From: Daphnia pulex
Taxonomy: Eukaryota; Arthropoda; Branchiopoda; Diplostraca; Daphniidae
Length of the DNA: 64,000 bases
Assembly (NCBI RefSeq): GCF_021134715.1
Contig: NC_060028.1
Location: 9,089,482-9,153,481 of the forward strand
Direction: 5' to 3'
Within the stretch, counting starts at the first letter, position 1. The number at the start of each line of letters is the position of its first letter. Positions 34,019 to 45,152 of the stretch are shown piece after piece. The notes under the pieces are model-generated. The model did not search any database. It saw only the letters and a list, made by a program, of their open reading frames with translations, and was not told where the DNA came from. Both the position numbers and the translations under genes were made by a program.

Positions 34019-37000
34019 TTAAGCCGTCCGACCGCATTCCGTATTGAAAGACCAATCGCAGTAGCTCTGTAAAACAGTAACAAATTCAATTAAATTCTGT
34101 CAAATTTACTTTTCGTCGCAAGTTTGAATTTATGCGTACCCTATTCCATAATAATCCACCCGGACATCTGGCTTCAGCCCATTGTCCATTCACGCACTGG
34201 TAGTAGCTAGTGCACTCGGACTCGTGAGCACGGAATGATCCGTTGGAGCAACCAGTTCCTTTACCGGAAATGGGAGCCCAAATACTCACACTTTCCGAGC
34301 TTTCATTGTTGTCACTTCCGCTATCTAAATTTCCCATTTAAAAAAAAGCGTCAGATAAAATTTTGCAAAATGATTTTAGATTTTCTTTGACAACTTACAA
34401 ATCATTGGGGAATTGGCGCACATTTCGCCCGATGATGGATAATTGCGCAGCACGCGGTTGATAGTCTTGAGCAACGGATATGTCTCACATCCGCACCGAT
34501 TGCGGAAGTCATCCAAATCCAGCGCCCAGATCATAGCGCCGCCGAGTTTCATTGTGCGTACAAGTTCGGATTTTCGACGAATTATGTCCACATCGTCAAA
34601 TGAAACCCATTGGTCACCGCGATAGGCGTACGGTCCCATGGCCTCCTCAGAATCTTGCACAATTGTCCATCCACTATTCTTGACTTGTTTGCAAATCTAT
34701 TGACCATTTGAATCGAAAGACAAAATTGATTGAAAACTCTTAACCGGAGGGCGACATATCGTACCTCGTAATAGGCAAGGAATCCAGCTTGTCGAGTAAA
34801 TTCTCCGGCTTGTCCAGTTCCTTTAGCCGGAGCGTTCAGTCCGTTATTGTTGGGATTTTCCAGCGTGAAAGACTGTCCGTAAAGGGGAACACCGAGGATG
34901 AGTTTAGCCGGATCGGCTCCCAGTTTGATCCAATAATTGAGCGTGTAGTTTGTGTTGAAGTAAACCACATCGGCTTCTGAATGGACGCTGAGCGGAGCAA
35001 CGTGACCCGTCTTCTTATCCCAATGGCCGTGGTAATCGTAAGTCATGACTCCGATCCAGTCGAAGTCGCGCGACAAAGATGGCACGTCGTATGCGTTGTC
35101 GATGACAGTCTTGGATGGCGAAACGGCTGAAGATAGAAGCCAACCGCGCGGAGTAAATTCAGTCCTCAATTCGCTTACTAAAGCAGCGAAACCTTGTTTA
35201 TCCGATGCCGGGCCGGCGTTACAGTCCACCTAAACAGATAAAACATTTTGTTTTTGAATGCGTAGGTAAATTGAATTTGTTTTAATTTGATACCTGCCAA
35301 CATTTGGGGTATTCCCAATCAAGATCGAGCCCGTCGAATCCGTATTTCTCAATGAAAACAATGGCATTGTCAATGAATCTTTTCCTGGATGCAGGATCAT
35401 TGACCATGCGACTGTACTTGTTGCCCAGTGAGTCGTTCCAGCCGCCCAGAGCGATAAGTACTTTGATTCCATTTTTCTTGAGAGCCACCACTTTGGCGTA
35501 GAGTTTCGGTCCGTATTCGTCCGTGTCCGACCAGGAGTCAAAGACCCGCATCGTCAATTGAGTGGGGTCCAGCGTTGCGAATCCGTAAAGGATGTGAGTG
35601 CACAAGTCGACATCGACGTCGCTTGGGGCATATTTGGCTTCACCAGGTCGATACCACGACCAATTGGTGTAGTAACAAATCACCTTGTACTCGCCTTCAA
35701 CATTTGAAAAATAGTCGCGTTAGAATTAAGAAAGAGTTTGAGTTGTCCGATGAATAAACCGGTACTCACCCGGTTTTGAGGGTTTAGTAGGTCTTGCGGG
35801 CGTAGCTGATGGCTTGGATGGTCTAGTCGCTGTTGTTGTCGGTCTTGTTGGCCTGACTGTTGTTGTTGGTCTTGTCGGTCTGGGTGTGGTGACGGAAGCG
35901 ATGGGTTGGGCCGTTGGCTGGACTACTGAAGTCGATTCTTTTTTTATGAACATATGACTCGTTAAAATGTTGCTGAATGAGATGAATTTTAAAAAGAAAC
36001 TTACGGCCACTGAAGGGACAGTTTGCGTTGGCCGGCCAATCGCAAACTTTGATTTGTTGATTCCAGTGCAATCCCGCTTGGCAGCCTTGTTCTATCAACT
36101 GGCCATTGACGCACCATTGATACACGGAGCAATCCGGCCCACTTTGACTGTATTGACCCTCTTGGCACGTCCCTACAACCGCTTCAACTGTCGGTGGTGG
36201 TGGGCGATTGGTTGTAGGTTTGGGTGTAGGCCTCATGCCAGTAGTTCCTTGCGTCGGGACAAAAGGTGTCGTCGATCTGGTTGGGGTTGAAACCGGTGCT
36301 AGGGTAGCTAAAAGAGATCAATTCAAATTTGTCAGTACATTTTTTGTTTTTGATAATCAATCAGATGGATTAGGTTACCTTGTCCATCTGAAACGCAATT
36401 GACTTTTTCTGGCCAGTCACAAAGAGTTTCGTCGGCATTCCAGTACAACCCAGGAGAACATTTGCTCTTTTTCAGAACTCCATTAACGCATCTGGCAAAT
36501 GACGAACAATCGCCAGGTACCGGGTAATACTGGCCGTTGACACAGTCTGATTGAGTTGGTCCCTCGGTCTGCTGAGTGGGTCTTGGAGTCGATGGTGTTG
36601 GTGGGCGAGTTGTTGGGCGAGTTGTTGGCTGGGTCGGAGGTCGAGTACTAGGTCGTGTTGGCGGTCGAGTTGTTGGTCGAGTTGTTGGCTGTGTGGGCGG
36701 GCGAGTTGGTGGGCGAGTTGGCCTTGGAGTCGATGGTGTAGTTGGGGCTAGATGGGACCGAAATGTTAAAACGAAATTTTTAAAAAATTATTGAAATGTA
36801 CTTACCACTTGGAAATGTGGCCGCAGTGGTGGGTCTCGTATTCATTCCCGAATCAAAGCCAGTAGTGATGGCCAGCGGTGGAGGAGTGACGGGCCCTGGT
36901 GGGCGTCCACAATTGCTTCCAGGCGTTGGTTGCGGGTCATTGCGGATGCCAAGTATTCTGGCAATAGCTTTAGTCAGCGGGAAAGCTTCTGAGCAGCAGG

Positions 37001-40000
37001 TGTTCCTAAAATCGTCCATGTCGATAGAGAAGACCATAGCTCCACCGAATCCTTCGCGCTGGATGTAACTGGCTTTGCGGCGGACGGAAGCGACGTTGTC
37101 GTAACCGACCCATTGGGTACCCCGGAAAGCGTAAGGAGCATCGTTGGCCACTTCAGACCAAATTCCCTGGCGCACTGAGGATCAAATTCATTTTGTCTTT
37201 TAAATGTCCGTTGAAAATTCCTGTCATCTTTTAAGAAAATTACCTTCATTGCAAATCTCGTAGTAGGCCAGCATACCAGCTTGTTGGGTATAAGGACCAG
37301 GTAGACCAGCTCCTTTGGCTTTGACGCCAATGGCCGCTTGATCTCTTGTCGTAGCTGGAACGGCCAAGGTGAAACTCTGACCGTAAAGTGGAATACCCAA
37401 GATGAGCTTGGCTGCTGGAATGCCCTGGCGACTCCAGTAGTTCATGCTGGCCTCGACACTGTCTGAATCGCCACTCCCTTGCAGCGGAGCCGTGTGTCCT
37501 GTCACACTTTCCCAGCTGCCGTGGAAATCGAAGGCCGGCACGGTGATAAAATCCGCGGATCGTCCAAGGGCGGCTCCGTCGAACGCCGTCATAGCCAGAT
37601 TCTTATAGCTGGCCACATTCACGCCCAGCAACAGATTGCTTTTGGCGAATTCTTGTTGCAATTCCCTGATAAAAATAGGATAGTTGGCCCGGTCGATAGC
37701 CGGCCCCTTGGAGCAATCGGCTTGCCAACACACCGGGTATTGCCAGTCGAGGTGCAAACCGTCGAAACCGTAAACTTGGAGGAAACCCGCAGCGTGAGCG
37801 GCGAACATGGAACGTGACCTGGCGTCGGCCACGAGTCGGCTGTAAGAGTCGTCCCCAGAGTCGGTCCATCCGCCCATCACCAACATGACTTTGAGATTGG
37901 GATTCGTTTGTTTCAGTCCATTGATTCGGGCGTACATTCCTGGGAAGGGGGGAAGATCAATATTTCGTGAATTTCCAAGCAGTAATGAAAAATTTAGAAG
38001 CTATTTCGGTTTACTGTTGCTGATGTCTGTCCAGATGTCGTTACTTTTGAGGAGCAAAGTTTTGGGATCCAGTCCACCATAGGCGTACAAAACATGCGTG
38101 CAGCTGGATGACAGGACATTTTCCGGAACGAATTCAGCATCGCCACGTCTCAGCCACGCCCAGCTACTGTAGTAGCAAACGACTTTGTAGTCCTTGTTCG
38201 TTTGGACTTGGCGGTCGGCTGTTTTGAAAGCAAAACTCTGGCTGAAAATCGATCGACGAAGAATAAATTTTGGATTTGAAAGTGGCGGGACTTACCGGTC
38301 AGCCTGTTGTTTAACACGTTTTTTGCGGTGCATTGAGCGTTTTCGGGCCAATCGCAGACCAAGATGCTGGGATTGAAGTGCAGGCCGCTCGGGCAGTTGA
38401 AGAAGTAAGGTGTTGCACCCACGCAACGGTAGAACTGACCGCAATCATCCGGGTGGGGCCAAAAGCTGTCGCCTTTGATCAGACAGCTGGGATCGAACGA
38501 TGTAGTAGGGGCAGGTGTGGTCGGAAGAACGATAGGTGGAGGTCGTGTGGGAGCAGCAGTAGGTGCTGGCACAAATGGAGCCACTGTAGTAGGCGGCTGA
38601 GGAAGAGGAGCGGCCGTCGTGGGCCGGGGAGTAGCAGCCGTGGTCGGACGAGCCGTTGTGGGTTTGGGTGGAGCTGCCGTCGGTGATGTAGTGCCTCCGT
38701 TTCGACGTAATCCATCGTTGATGGCCCGAAGTAAAGGCCTTTCAGGACCGCAGTCGCCTTTAATGTCGTCCAATCCAACAGCCCAAATCATGGCTCCGCC
38801 CAGGCCGGTACTTCTGATGTAATCCATTTTAGTTAAAACGGATTCCACCGTGTCGTAGCCGATCCATTGATCTCCCTTGACGAGGTAGGGGCTTCCGGCT
38901 TCGTCTTCCAGCTCCTGCCATCCTCCTTCTTGTAGCCACCTGCAGATCTCAAAGTAAGCCACGAATCCGGCCTCTTTGGTGAAGGGACCGACAGTTCCGG
39001 CACCGACGATGGGTGCCTTGGGCTTTGAATTGTTTGGGTTGGCCAGTCTGAAATTGCGTCCGTAAAACGGGATGCCGAAAATGATTTTCCTCGCCGGAGC
39101 GCCTTTGGAGATCCAGTAAGACAGCGCTCCGTCCGAGTGAAGGTTCTGCGTCGCGCCGGAATCGAAAGGACGTTTCCGTAGCGGGGCGTGATGATCGGCG
39201 TAGTTATCCCACGTGCCGTGCAAGTCGTACGTCATGACGTTGATAAAATCCAGCGATTTGGCAAGACGAGGCACATCGTAGCCTTCGTTAATGCGGAAGG
39301 TGGCGGCTGGCACGGCAGCCGTCAGAAGCCAATTGCGCGGTTGGAACACGGCTGACATTTCTTCCACCAACAGGGCGAAATTCTCTTTGTCGGCCCATCT
39401 GCCATCGCGATCCGTGGCACCTTTGATTGGAAAGGAGCGAAGAAGAAGAAGAAAGGCTCGATGAAGTATCTCTATTGATTACTATTTTTAATTTGATTAC
39501 ATCCGAGCTCTAGATGCTGAGAGCCTGGTACGTCTAACTTTTTTAACTCTATGTCTTTGAGCAAGTTGTGAAATGAGATGATTAGCGAAAGCAGTCAGAA
39601 GCTCTACATTCGCCATTGCTTTGATCTTTTTGCGTCTATACTAACGAGCCTTTGATCCACTGACGACACGCTTTCCCGTTTTTTTTTTTTTTTCTTTTTT
39701 TTTGAGCCGACGGAATTGAATCAAAATACAAGTAATTCTTTAGTGGGTACTCTACCTGGATATTCCCAGTCGAGGTCGAAGCCGTCAAACTTCCACTTTT
39801 CCATGAAAACGACGACGGAATCGATAAACTTTGCTCGGCTGGCCGGGCTGGACACCATCTGGGAGTACTGTTTACCTCCTTCGCTCCACCCACCGATGGC
39901 TATCATCACTTTGAGAGCGGGGTTGATGTTTTTAAGGGCCAGCGCAGCTCTAAAACCACCTATTTATTCGTGCGTGAGTCAAGTCAAGTAGGAAAAAGAG

Positions 40001-41018
40001 AAAAAAAGAAATGAGGAAATGTTGTTGACAAAATTCGTTCATTCCATTTCACCTCTGACGACTTCGTAATCCGGGTCGAGAATGGTGACGGTGAGCGACG
40101 TCTTGTCCAAGCCGAGGAATGAATAGATGACGTGAGTGCAGCCGAAAGGATCGACATCGGCGGGACTGGTCGTCATCGGCTCGTCACGGTAGATGGCCCA
40201 CGATTCATAGTAGCACACGACCTTGTAATCCTCTCCTGGTCGGCCATCAATACGTCGCCATCATATCGATTTCAAATCACACACGCACAAAAGAAAAAGA
40301 AGAAGATTTTTTGTCAGTTGTCGAAACACGTTATTCTTCTCTTTCGTTTTGAAACGTAAAAGGACATGCAGGAAATAAATGAGCCTCTCCAAACGTGACC
40401 CTTTCGACCTGTCGTTCGGGTGTTGTCTGCTTGTCTGCATCGTACAAGGCCGCCCGTCTCTTTACGGAACCCCAAAAGTTTTTTTTTTGTTTGTCCTGCT
40501 GTTCGTCTAACGGGGATCTTACCATTTTTAGTGGCTGATAACGGATCGATTGGCACCGGATCGACGAGTCGCTCCAATTCGTCCAGCACGGGCGGCTCGT
40601 TTTGGTACGAGTGACCATTGAATCCTTGATAGCTGCTCGGATAGGTCTCTTGTTCTTCCACGTAAATTCCTTTGCTTATTCGGTTGGCATCGACTCGATC
40701 ATCGTCATCATACGCCGGCTGGTCCTGCTGCTGGTCCATTTCTTTGATTTGATTGAGACTCTCCATCAATTGGATGCGAGAGAACTGAGATTGTTGCTGG
40801 CGGACGTCGTCAAAATCGGGCCGGTGCTCGACGGCACCGCGGTTGAACCCGGCGACGACCGGTTCCTCCGCCTCGACTGCGAGCGTCCGCTCATTAGCAT
40901 AATCTTGTCCGAAACCATCCATCAGCTCTTCCACATCGGCTTTCACGAGGGTCGCAGCTGTGAGAAAAAGAGCCACAGCTGCAACAGCCAGGACGGGAAT
41001 ACTCTTCCGGAGTTTCAT
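34019..41018 (-). CDS. Multi-domain chitinase: three GH18 and four chitin-binding domains (Cht10-like)
   Basis: Fifteen coding exons on the minus strand: 41018-40523, 40235-40053, 39959-39756, 39420-38296, 38218-38015, 37939-37244, 37174-36806, 36747-36379, 36307-36005, 35925-35770, 35694-35294, 35229-34765, 34696-34399, 34324-34140 and 34066-34019. They give 1,833 residues. A signal peptide ([20 protein letters not shown]) and an acidic propeptide-like region reach about residue 166. GH18-1 (168-540) has an intact DGFDLDWE motif (285-292). A Pro/Thr linker leads to CBM14-1 (600-665). GH18-2 (675-1050) has DGLHLDWQ (797-804), so it is predicted inactive. A long Pro/Thr linker leads to CBM14-2 and CBM14-3 (about 1165-1212 and 1260-1315). 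GH18-3 (1369-1740) has DGLDLDWE (1489-1496). CBM14-4 closes the protein (about 1777-1830). It is secreted and degrades cuticle chitin at moulting. The layout resembles arthropod group II (Cht10) enzymes with fewer catalytic units; exact orthology is not proven. Confidence 0.92.
36585..36740 (-). repeat. Pro/Thr/Arg linker minisatellite in the chitinase
   Basis: Imperfect tandem units of about 12-24 bp (GTTGGTCGAGTTGTTGG-like on the plus strand) code on the minus strand for [16 protein letters not shown] and similar repeats between GH18-2 and CBM14-2. This is the expected O-glycosylated, protease-resistant spacer. Slippage could change its length without a frameshift when units are multiples of three. 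Confidence 0.8.
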
Positions 41019-41062
41019 GCTGTCGGGTTGGAACGCGTGGGGGCCAATTGATGGGAAAACAA
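41019..41062 (-). other. Chitinase 5'UTR end with an upstream intron
   Basis: On the minus strand a good acceptor (gattttgcag) sits just above 41062. It is 44 nt upstream of the ATG, so the chitinase transcript has at least one further non-coding 5' exon at higher coordinates. Confidence 0.55.
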
Positions 41063-44000
41063 CTGCAAAATCATCAACAACAAAAAAAGGGGGGAGAATG
41101 AAGAAATAGAAAAGACATTGTTTTCGGTAAAGGTCAAAGAGGATTTTTTGATGAAAACAAACAATCAATAATAACTGCAGCGCCGCATATAATTACACGA
41201 CGAAAAAGGGAATTCAATGAATCGAAATGTGTGTACTGTACTCCGCGATCGGATGTTTGTTGTTGGCCGACCTACCGCGGAGCTGCGGCGGCGGCGGCGG
41301 CGGCTGAAATTAGCTTCTTATATTTATTATTCCCTCTTGTAGTCTGAGATGATAATGTGTGTTGACTAGCTAATGAGGACGAGACTACCCACGCGCCCCA
41401 TCCGTCATCATCACTTTTCAAAACTTCCGTCAATTATATCGGAATCGTTGGAAAAGAGATACACACGACCTGAAGACGACGTGATGAATAATAGCTGGGG
41501 GATTTACATATAGAATAAGCAACTGATGTGTGTCGTGAAAAGAACAGCTCTAGGCTATCCCCCCCTTTTTCTCTTTTTGATGTTCGAATGTTGTTTCATT
41601 GAAACGACCCGGCGAATGTTGTTGATGGCTTCCGATCTCAAGATGTACTAAGACTATAAAAAAAAAGAAGAGGTCAATGTCTTATTGCTACGCCATGCAA
41701 ATTGTTTGGCTAAAAGGCAAAAAAAAATATAATCAGGTTTTTTTATTTTCCTTTATTTTAAAATCCCTCCATTTTGTATTTGTTACTTTTTGCTTTTATC
41801 AGTTTATTTTGTTGTGTTTCTTTCTAAATTTTTCCGTTCGTTTTTTTGCTGGCCAACGCTCCTTCTAGGGTCTGTGTGAAAAAAGAGGGGGAATCAATTC
41901 CACGAATTTCATTTCGTCTGGAAATGTTGCTGCGTCCGTTTGATTAGCTCAAATGTAGGGGCTGTCGTGGTTTTTGAATTCTGATTATTAAAAGTGCGTC
42001 ATGATAAATTGACGAGAATGTCGCTTCCGTACGAGGACGTTACATCATCGCAGGGTTTTCTTTTTATTAAGTATGCGCATGTGTTTACGGTTATCAAATT
42101 TTTCAAAAAGCTAACAGTTTTTACTCGCGGTAATGGATGGGAACAAGAACAAAAAGGGAAAAAAAGAAACTGGTTTTCTGGTTTTATTCGTCTGTTGGTG
42201 TTTTTGGCTAGTTTTGGTTTGAATTTGAACTGCGAAGAATGTAGCACGCTAGACGAGGAGCGGGTTTTTCGAGTTCAAGGATGGTGAAATTAATTTCACT
42301 ATTTCACCAGCTGGGCTGGATCAAATAAAGTACTACTCTCCTTTTCTCAGCTTAGTAGTAATTTCGCGCACAGCTGCCGCTGGAGGAACTTGATGGTTCT
42401 TTTCCCGACGATGGGGGCTCTGCACGTGAAGATTAGCAAAACTGGTCTGCGGCCTCGGGCTTGGGCGTGGTGCCTTATTCAACCGAAACATTTTTTTCGT
42501 CCATCCATTCTCTTCTTTTTTTTTCTTTTTAAATTGGTTGCCATACGTCTTGAACTCTTCAACTTGATACATCCTTTTGCTTTTTTTTTTAAATCTTTCC
42601 TCAAGCCAAATGGAGATTGCAAAAGTCGTCCAACACGTATGGTAATTATATTCATTTTTTTCTTCCTTCTTCATCCTTGGATTCTTGTCATGCGCCATTT
42701 TCGACCGCCGGCCAGCCCCCCTTCTTTTCTTCCATTTTAAGACCACTTGGCGAGTTCGTTGATCGAGGAAAAACATCACGCACTGCTCTCATGTGATGCG
42801 CTCAAAAGAAAACAAAACTCGAGCGAAATTCCTATCTTTTTTTCAAACTCTATCTCATTCGGATGATATTAATCAATGCAAATTTCGACTTTAATTCCTG
42901 CAATTCCTAGTTGGGTATTCATTTGGCATTCGATTGCCAAGTAAAAATTTGGGTTTGGCGCCGTGTAGCGATCGGATGAGATATGCGTATCTCTGCGCAC
43001 GTCTGAGAGAAATATATAAACTAACACAGGGGGAATAGTTTATGACTATATTGTTATGTTGTGATGAGTTTTTACTTCAAGGGCGACCTTGATCTTGAAA
43101 AAAACGGACTCTATTTTCGCCCAACCTTGTCGTAAGTTTGAACGAACGACCGGCGTGAGCGTCGTAAAAATCTGAGGAAAACGTCCCGTGAACGACCGTG
43201 AATGCGTCGTCCTGCTTCGTCGCTTTAAATTGTTGTTGTTGTTGTTCGCGAACCTTGTTGTCGCGTCCTCCACTTCTCCGGTTATTACACCCAGCAATTT
43301 GCCCACCTTCCTCGGCAGGTGGGAAAAATGTGTGAAAAACTTTTTCAGAAATTTTTTTTCTTCTCCCGATAAGATTTTTTTGGAGGCCCTTTTTCCTTTT
43401 TAAATGGAAGAGAAAAAAGGGGAAAGACTAGATGGAGAAAAGGTGTTGGCCCATCCGACGCTAATCTGTCAACACCTGATACTGTTGTCACCTGTCGGAT
43501 GCGCTATTTTCCGTCGAGAGGGGCTTCTTTATTTATTTACCTACCGTATTTTATTCCCTTGTTTTCTGCCTATCCACCCTTTTTTCTTTCTTTTAGATTT
43601 TAGATTTTATTTTTCGTCCTCTTCTTCCCACAGTTAAGAAACTGGAATAATAATAAAAAAAAGGGGGGTCTCCTGTTGTTTGTGCGGTCTACCGGACACC
43701 TATCTCATCCTTTTCCTTTCTATTTTTTTTTCATTATTATCTTCCTCTTCTTCTTCTTTTATTTTCAATGTTTTACCTGAGCAGCGGCTCGAGGAGAAGA
43801 AATAGAAAAAAACGAGAGTCAGCGGCTTCTTAATTTGTTTTGTCGATTTCTTAGAGATAGGAGGGGGTTCACTTTCGTGTTATCTTTCCGCTACGCAGTA
43901 TAGTTCACTCAGCAAACAATAACACGAAAAAAAAAGAGAGGACCCGAAATAGTAACAGGAAAGGGGGTAGAGCAGACAGGAACGGCTCGAGGGGAATGTC

Positions 44001-45140
44001 TTTTGTTTAATCCTCATATTTCTACGAGGAATTTTCTTATAGTGAGATAAAAAAAAAGGGTAAAAAGAGGAAACTTAACACAGAAAAATGAATAAAATGT
44101 CATTCGATCCTTCGTTGAAACTAGACGAAACAATCCCACGCCCTGCGTCTAGAAAGGAGAAAAGAGCTGTGCGATGTGTCACTAGTCATTTGTTTCCGAT
44201 TGTTTCGTCTGTGTGTGGAATAATCGGTACGGTGGAATGAATGTCGGTAATGACGTCGTGGGCGGGGAGGGGGGTTGTTAAGAAGTAAATGGAAACTTTC
44301 ACTCAGAATTGTTGTCAGAAATAACAAGTTGGAAGTGATCGACAAGGGTTGTGACTCTTGTTGTCACAGGGAATGGACAGGAAAAAGACGTTCCCTTTTC
44401 AATTTTTAAAGGAGGGTGAGTTGTCTGGTATGCCATTGTTAAAAAAACATAAATCTAATTTATATCTACATAGGGTAGAGGTTTTTTTAAAGGTTTTGAA
44501 CTTACCGCGCTTGGAGAAACGGTTCCTCGTGTGCCTGTTGAGTGTGTGTGTTTGTCCGTGTGATGCAATCGGCCGATAACGCGGAGGAGAACAACACGCA
44601 CAAAAAGTTGAGAACCCGTGTGTGTCCTCTTGGTCGAAAGGTTCTTTCTGTGTGTGTTGAGCGTTGACTATAACTCACGAGATGCGATAGTAGACCGGTG
44701 TGTTGTACCGAAAAGCAAAAAGGGGGAGAAGTTGCCTTTTGCCGACCCCTCCGAAAGAGATTGAAAATAACACACAACAAATGTGGCGGGCTGTTTTCAA
44801 CCCCAGGAGGAGAGAAAAAACTATCCAAAAGAGAAGAGAAAAACAGAAAATGAATTCCTCGGGTTAAAAACTCGGAAACTGTTTCGTTTTTTCTTTCCGA
44901 AAGTGAAAATTGTGAACAAATAAATTTCTATTGACTCTTGTCGTGATGATCTGAACCCCCTCACAAGGGTGGTCCCCCCTCTTCTTCTTCTCCGACAAAA
45001 CAAATGAAAAGCAGGAGGAAAAAAAAACAAACTTTTTTTTTTTTTTTTTAAAGATGTTGTGTGTGTTTACCCAAAAAAGTTTTTCGGTTAGGACGGGCGG
45101 GGTTTTCAAACTCGACTGTCAGCCGGTACACGCTCACCAG
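41063..45140. other. Gene-poor region upstream of the chitinase
   Basis: No coding gene was recognised. Contents: a (CGG)n tract at 41286-41304 and many poly-T and CT-rich runs. On the minus strand there are good splice donors at 43776-43775 (CTCAG|gtaaaa) and 44515-44514 (CGCG|gtaagt). These could end alternative non-coding first exons that splice to the acceptor at 41062. Open frames here are Phe/Ser-rich and look like noise. Confidence 0.4.
41286..41304. repeat. (GGC)n microsatellite
   Basis: About six perfect GGC units in non-coding DNA upstream of the chitinase gene. Confidence 0.85.
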
Positions 45141-45152
45141 AGCCTTTTTATA
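45141..45152 (-). promoter_or_regulatory. Minus-strand TATA box, possible chitinase promoter
   Basis: TATAAAAAGGCT on the minus strand sits in a locally G/C-richer stretch (GCTCCGCTGCTGTATAAAAAGG). CGGCTGACAGTC, an initiator-like sequence, follows about 30 nt downstream near 45,118-45,125. A minus-strand splice donor lies downstream at 44,515. Its position about 4 kb upstream of the chitinase start makes that gene the nearest minus-strand target. The link is an inference. Confidence 0.4.

Noticed and set aside
36551-36794. Trp/Ser/Gly-rich plus-strand frames opposite the chitinase
   Set aside because: Antisense shadow of the Pro/Thr linker repeat. The minus-strand frame is continuous with the flanking chitinase domains.
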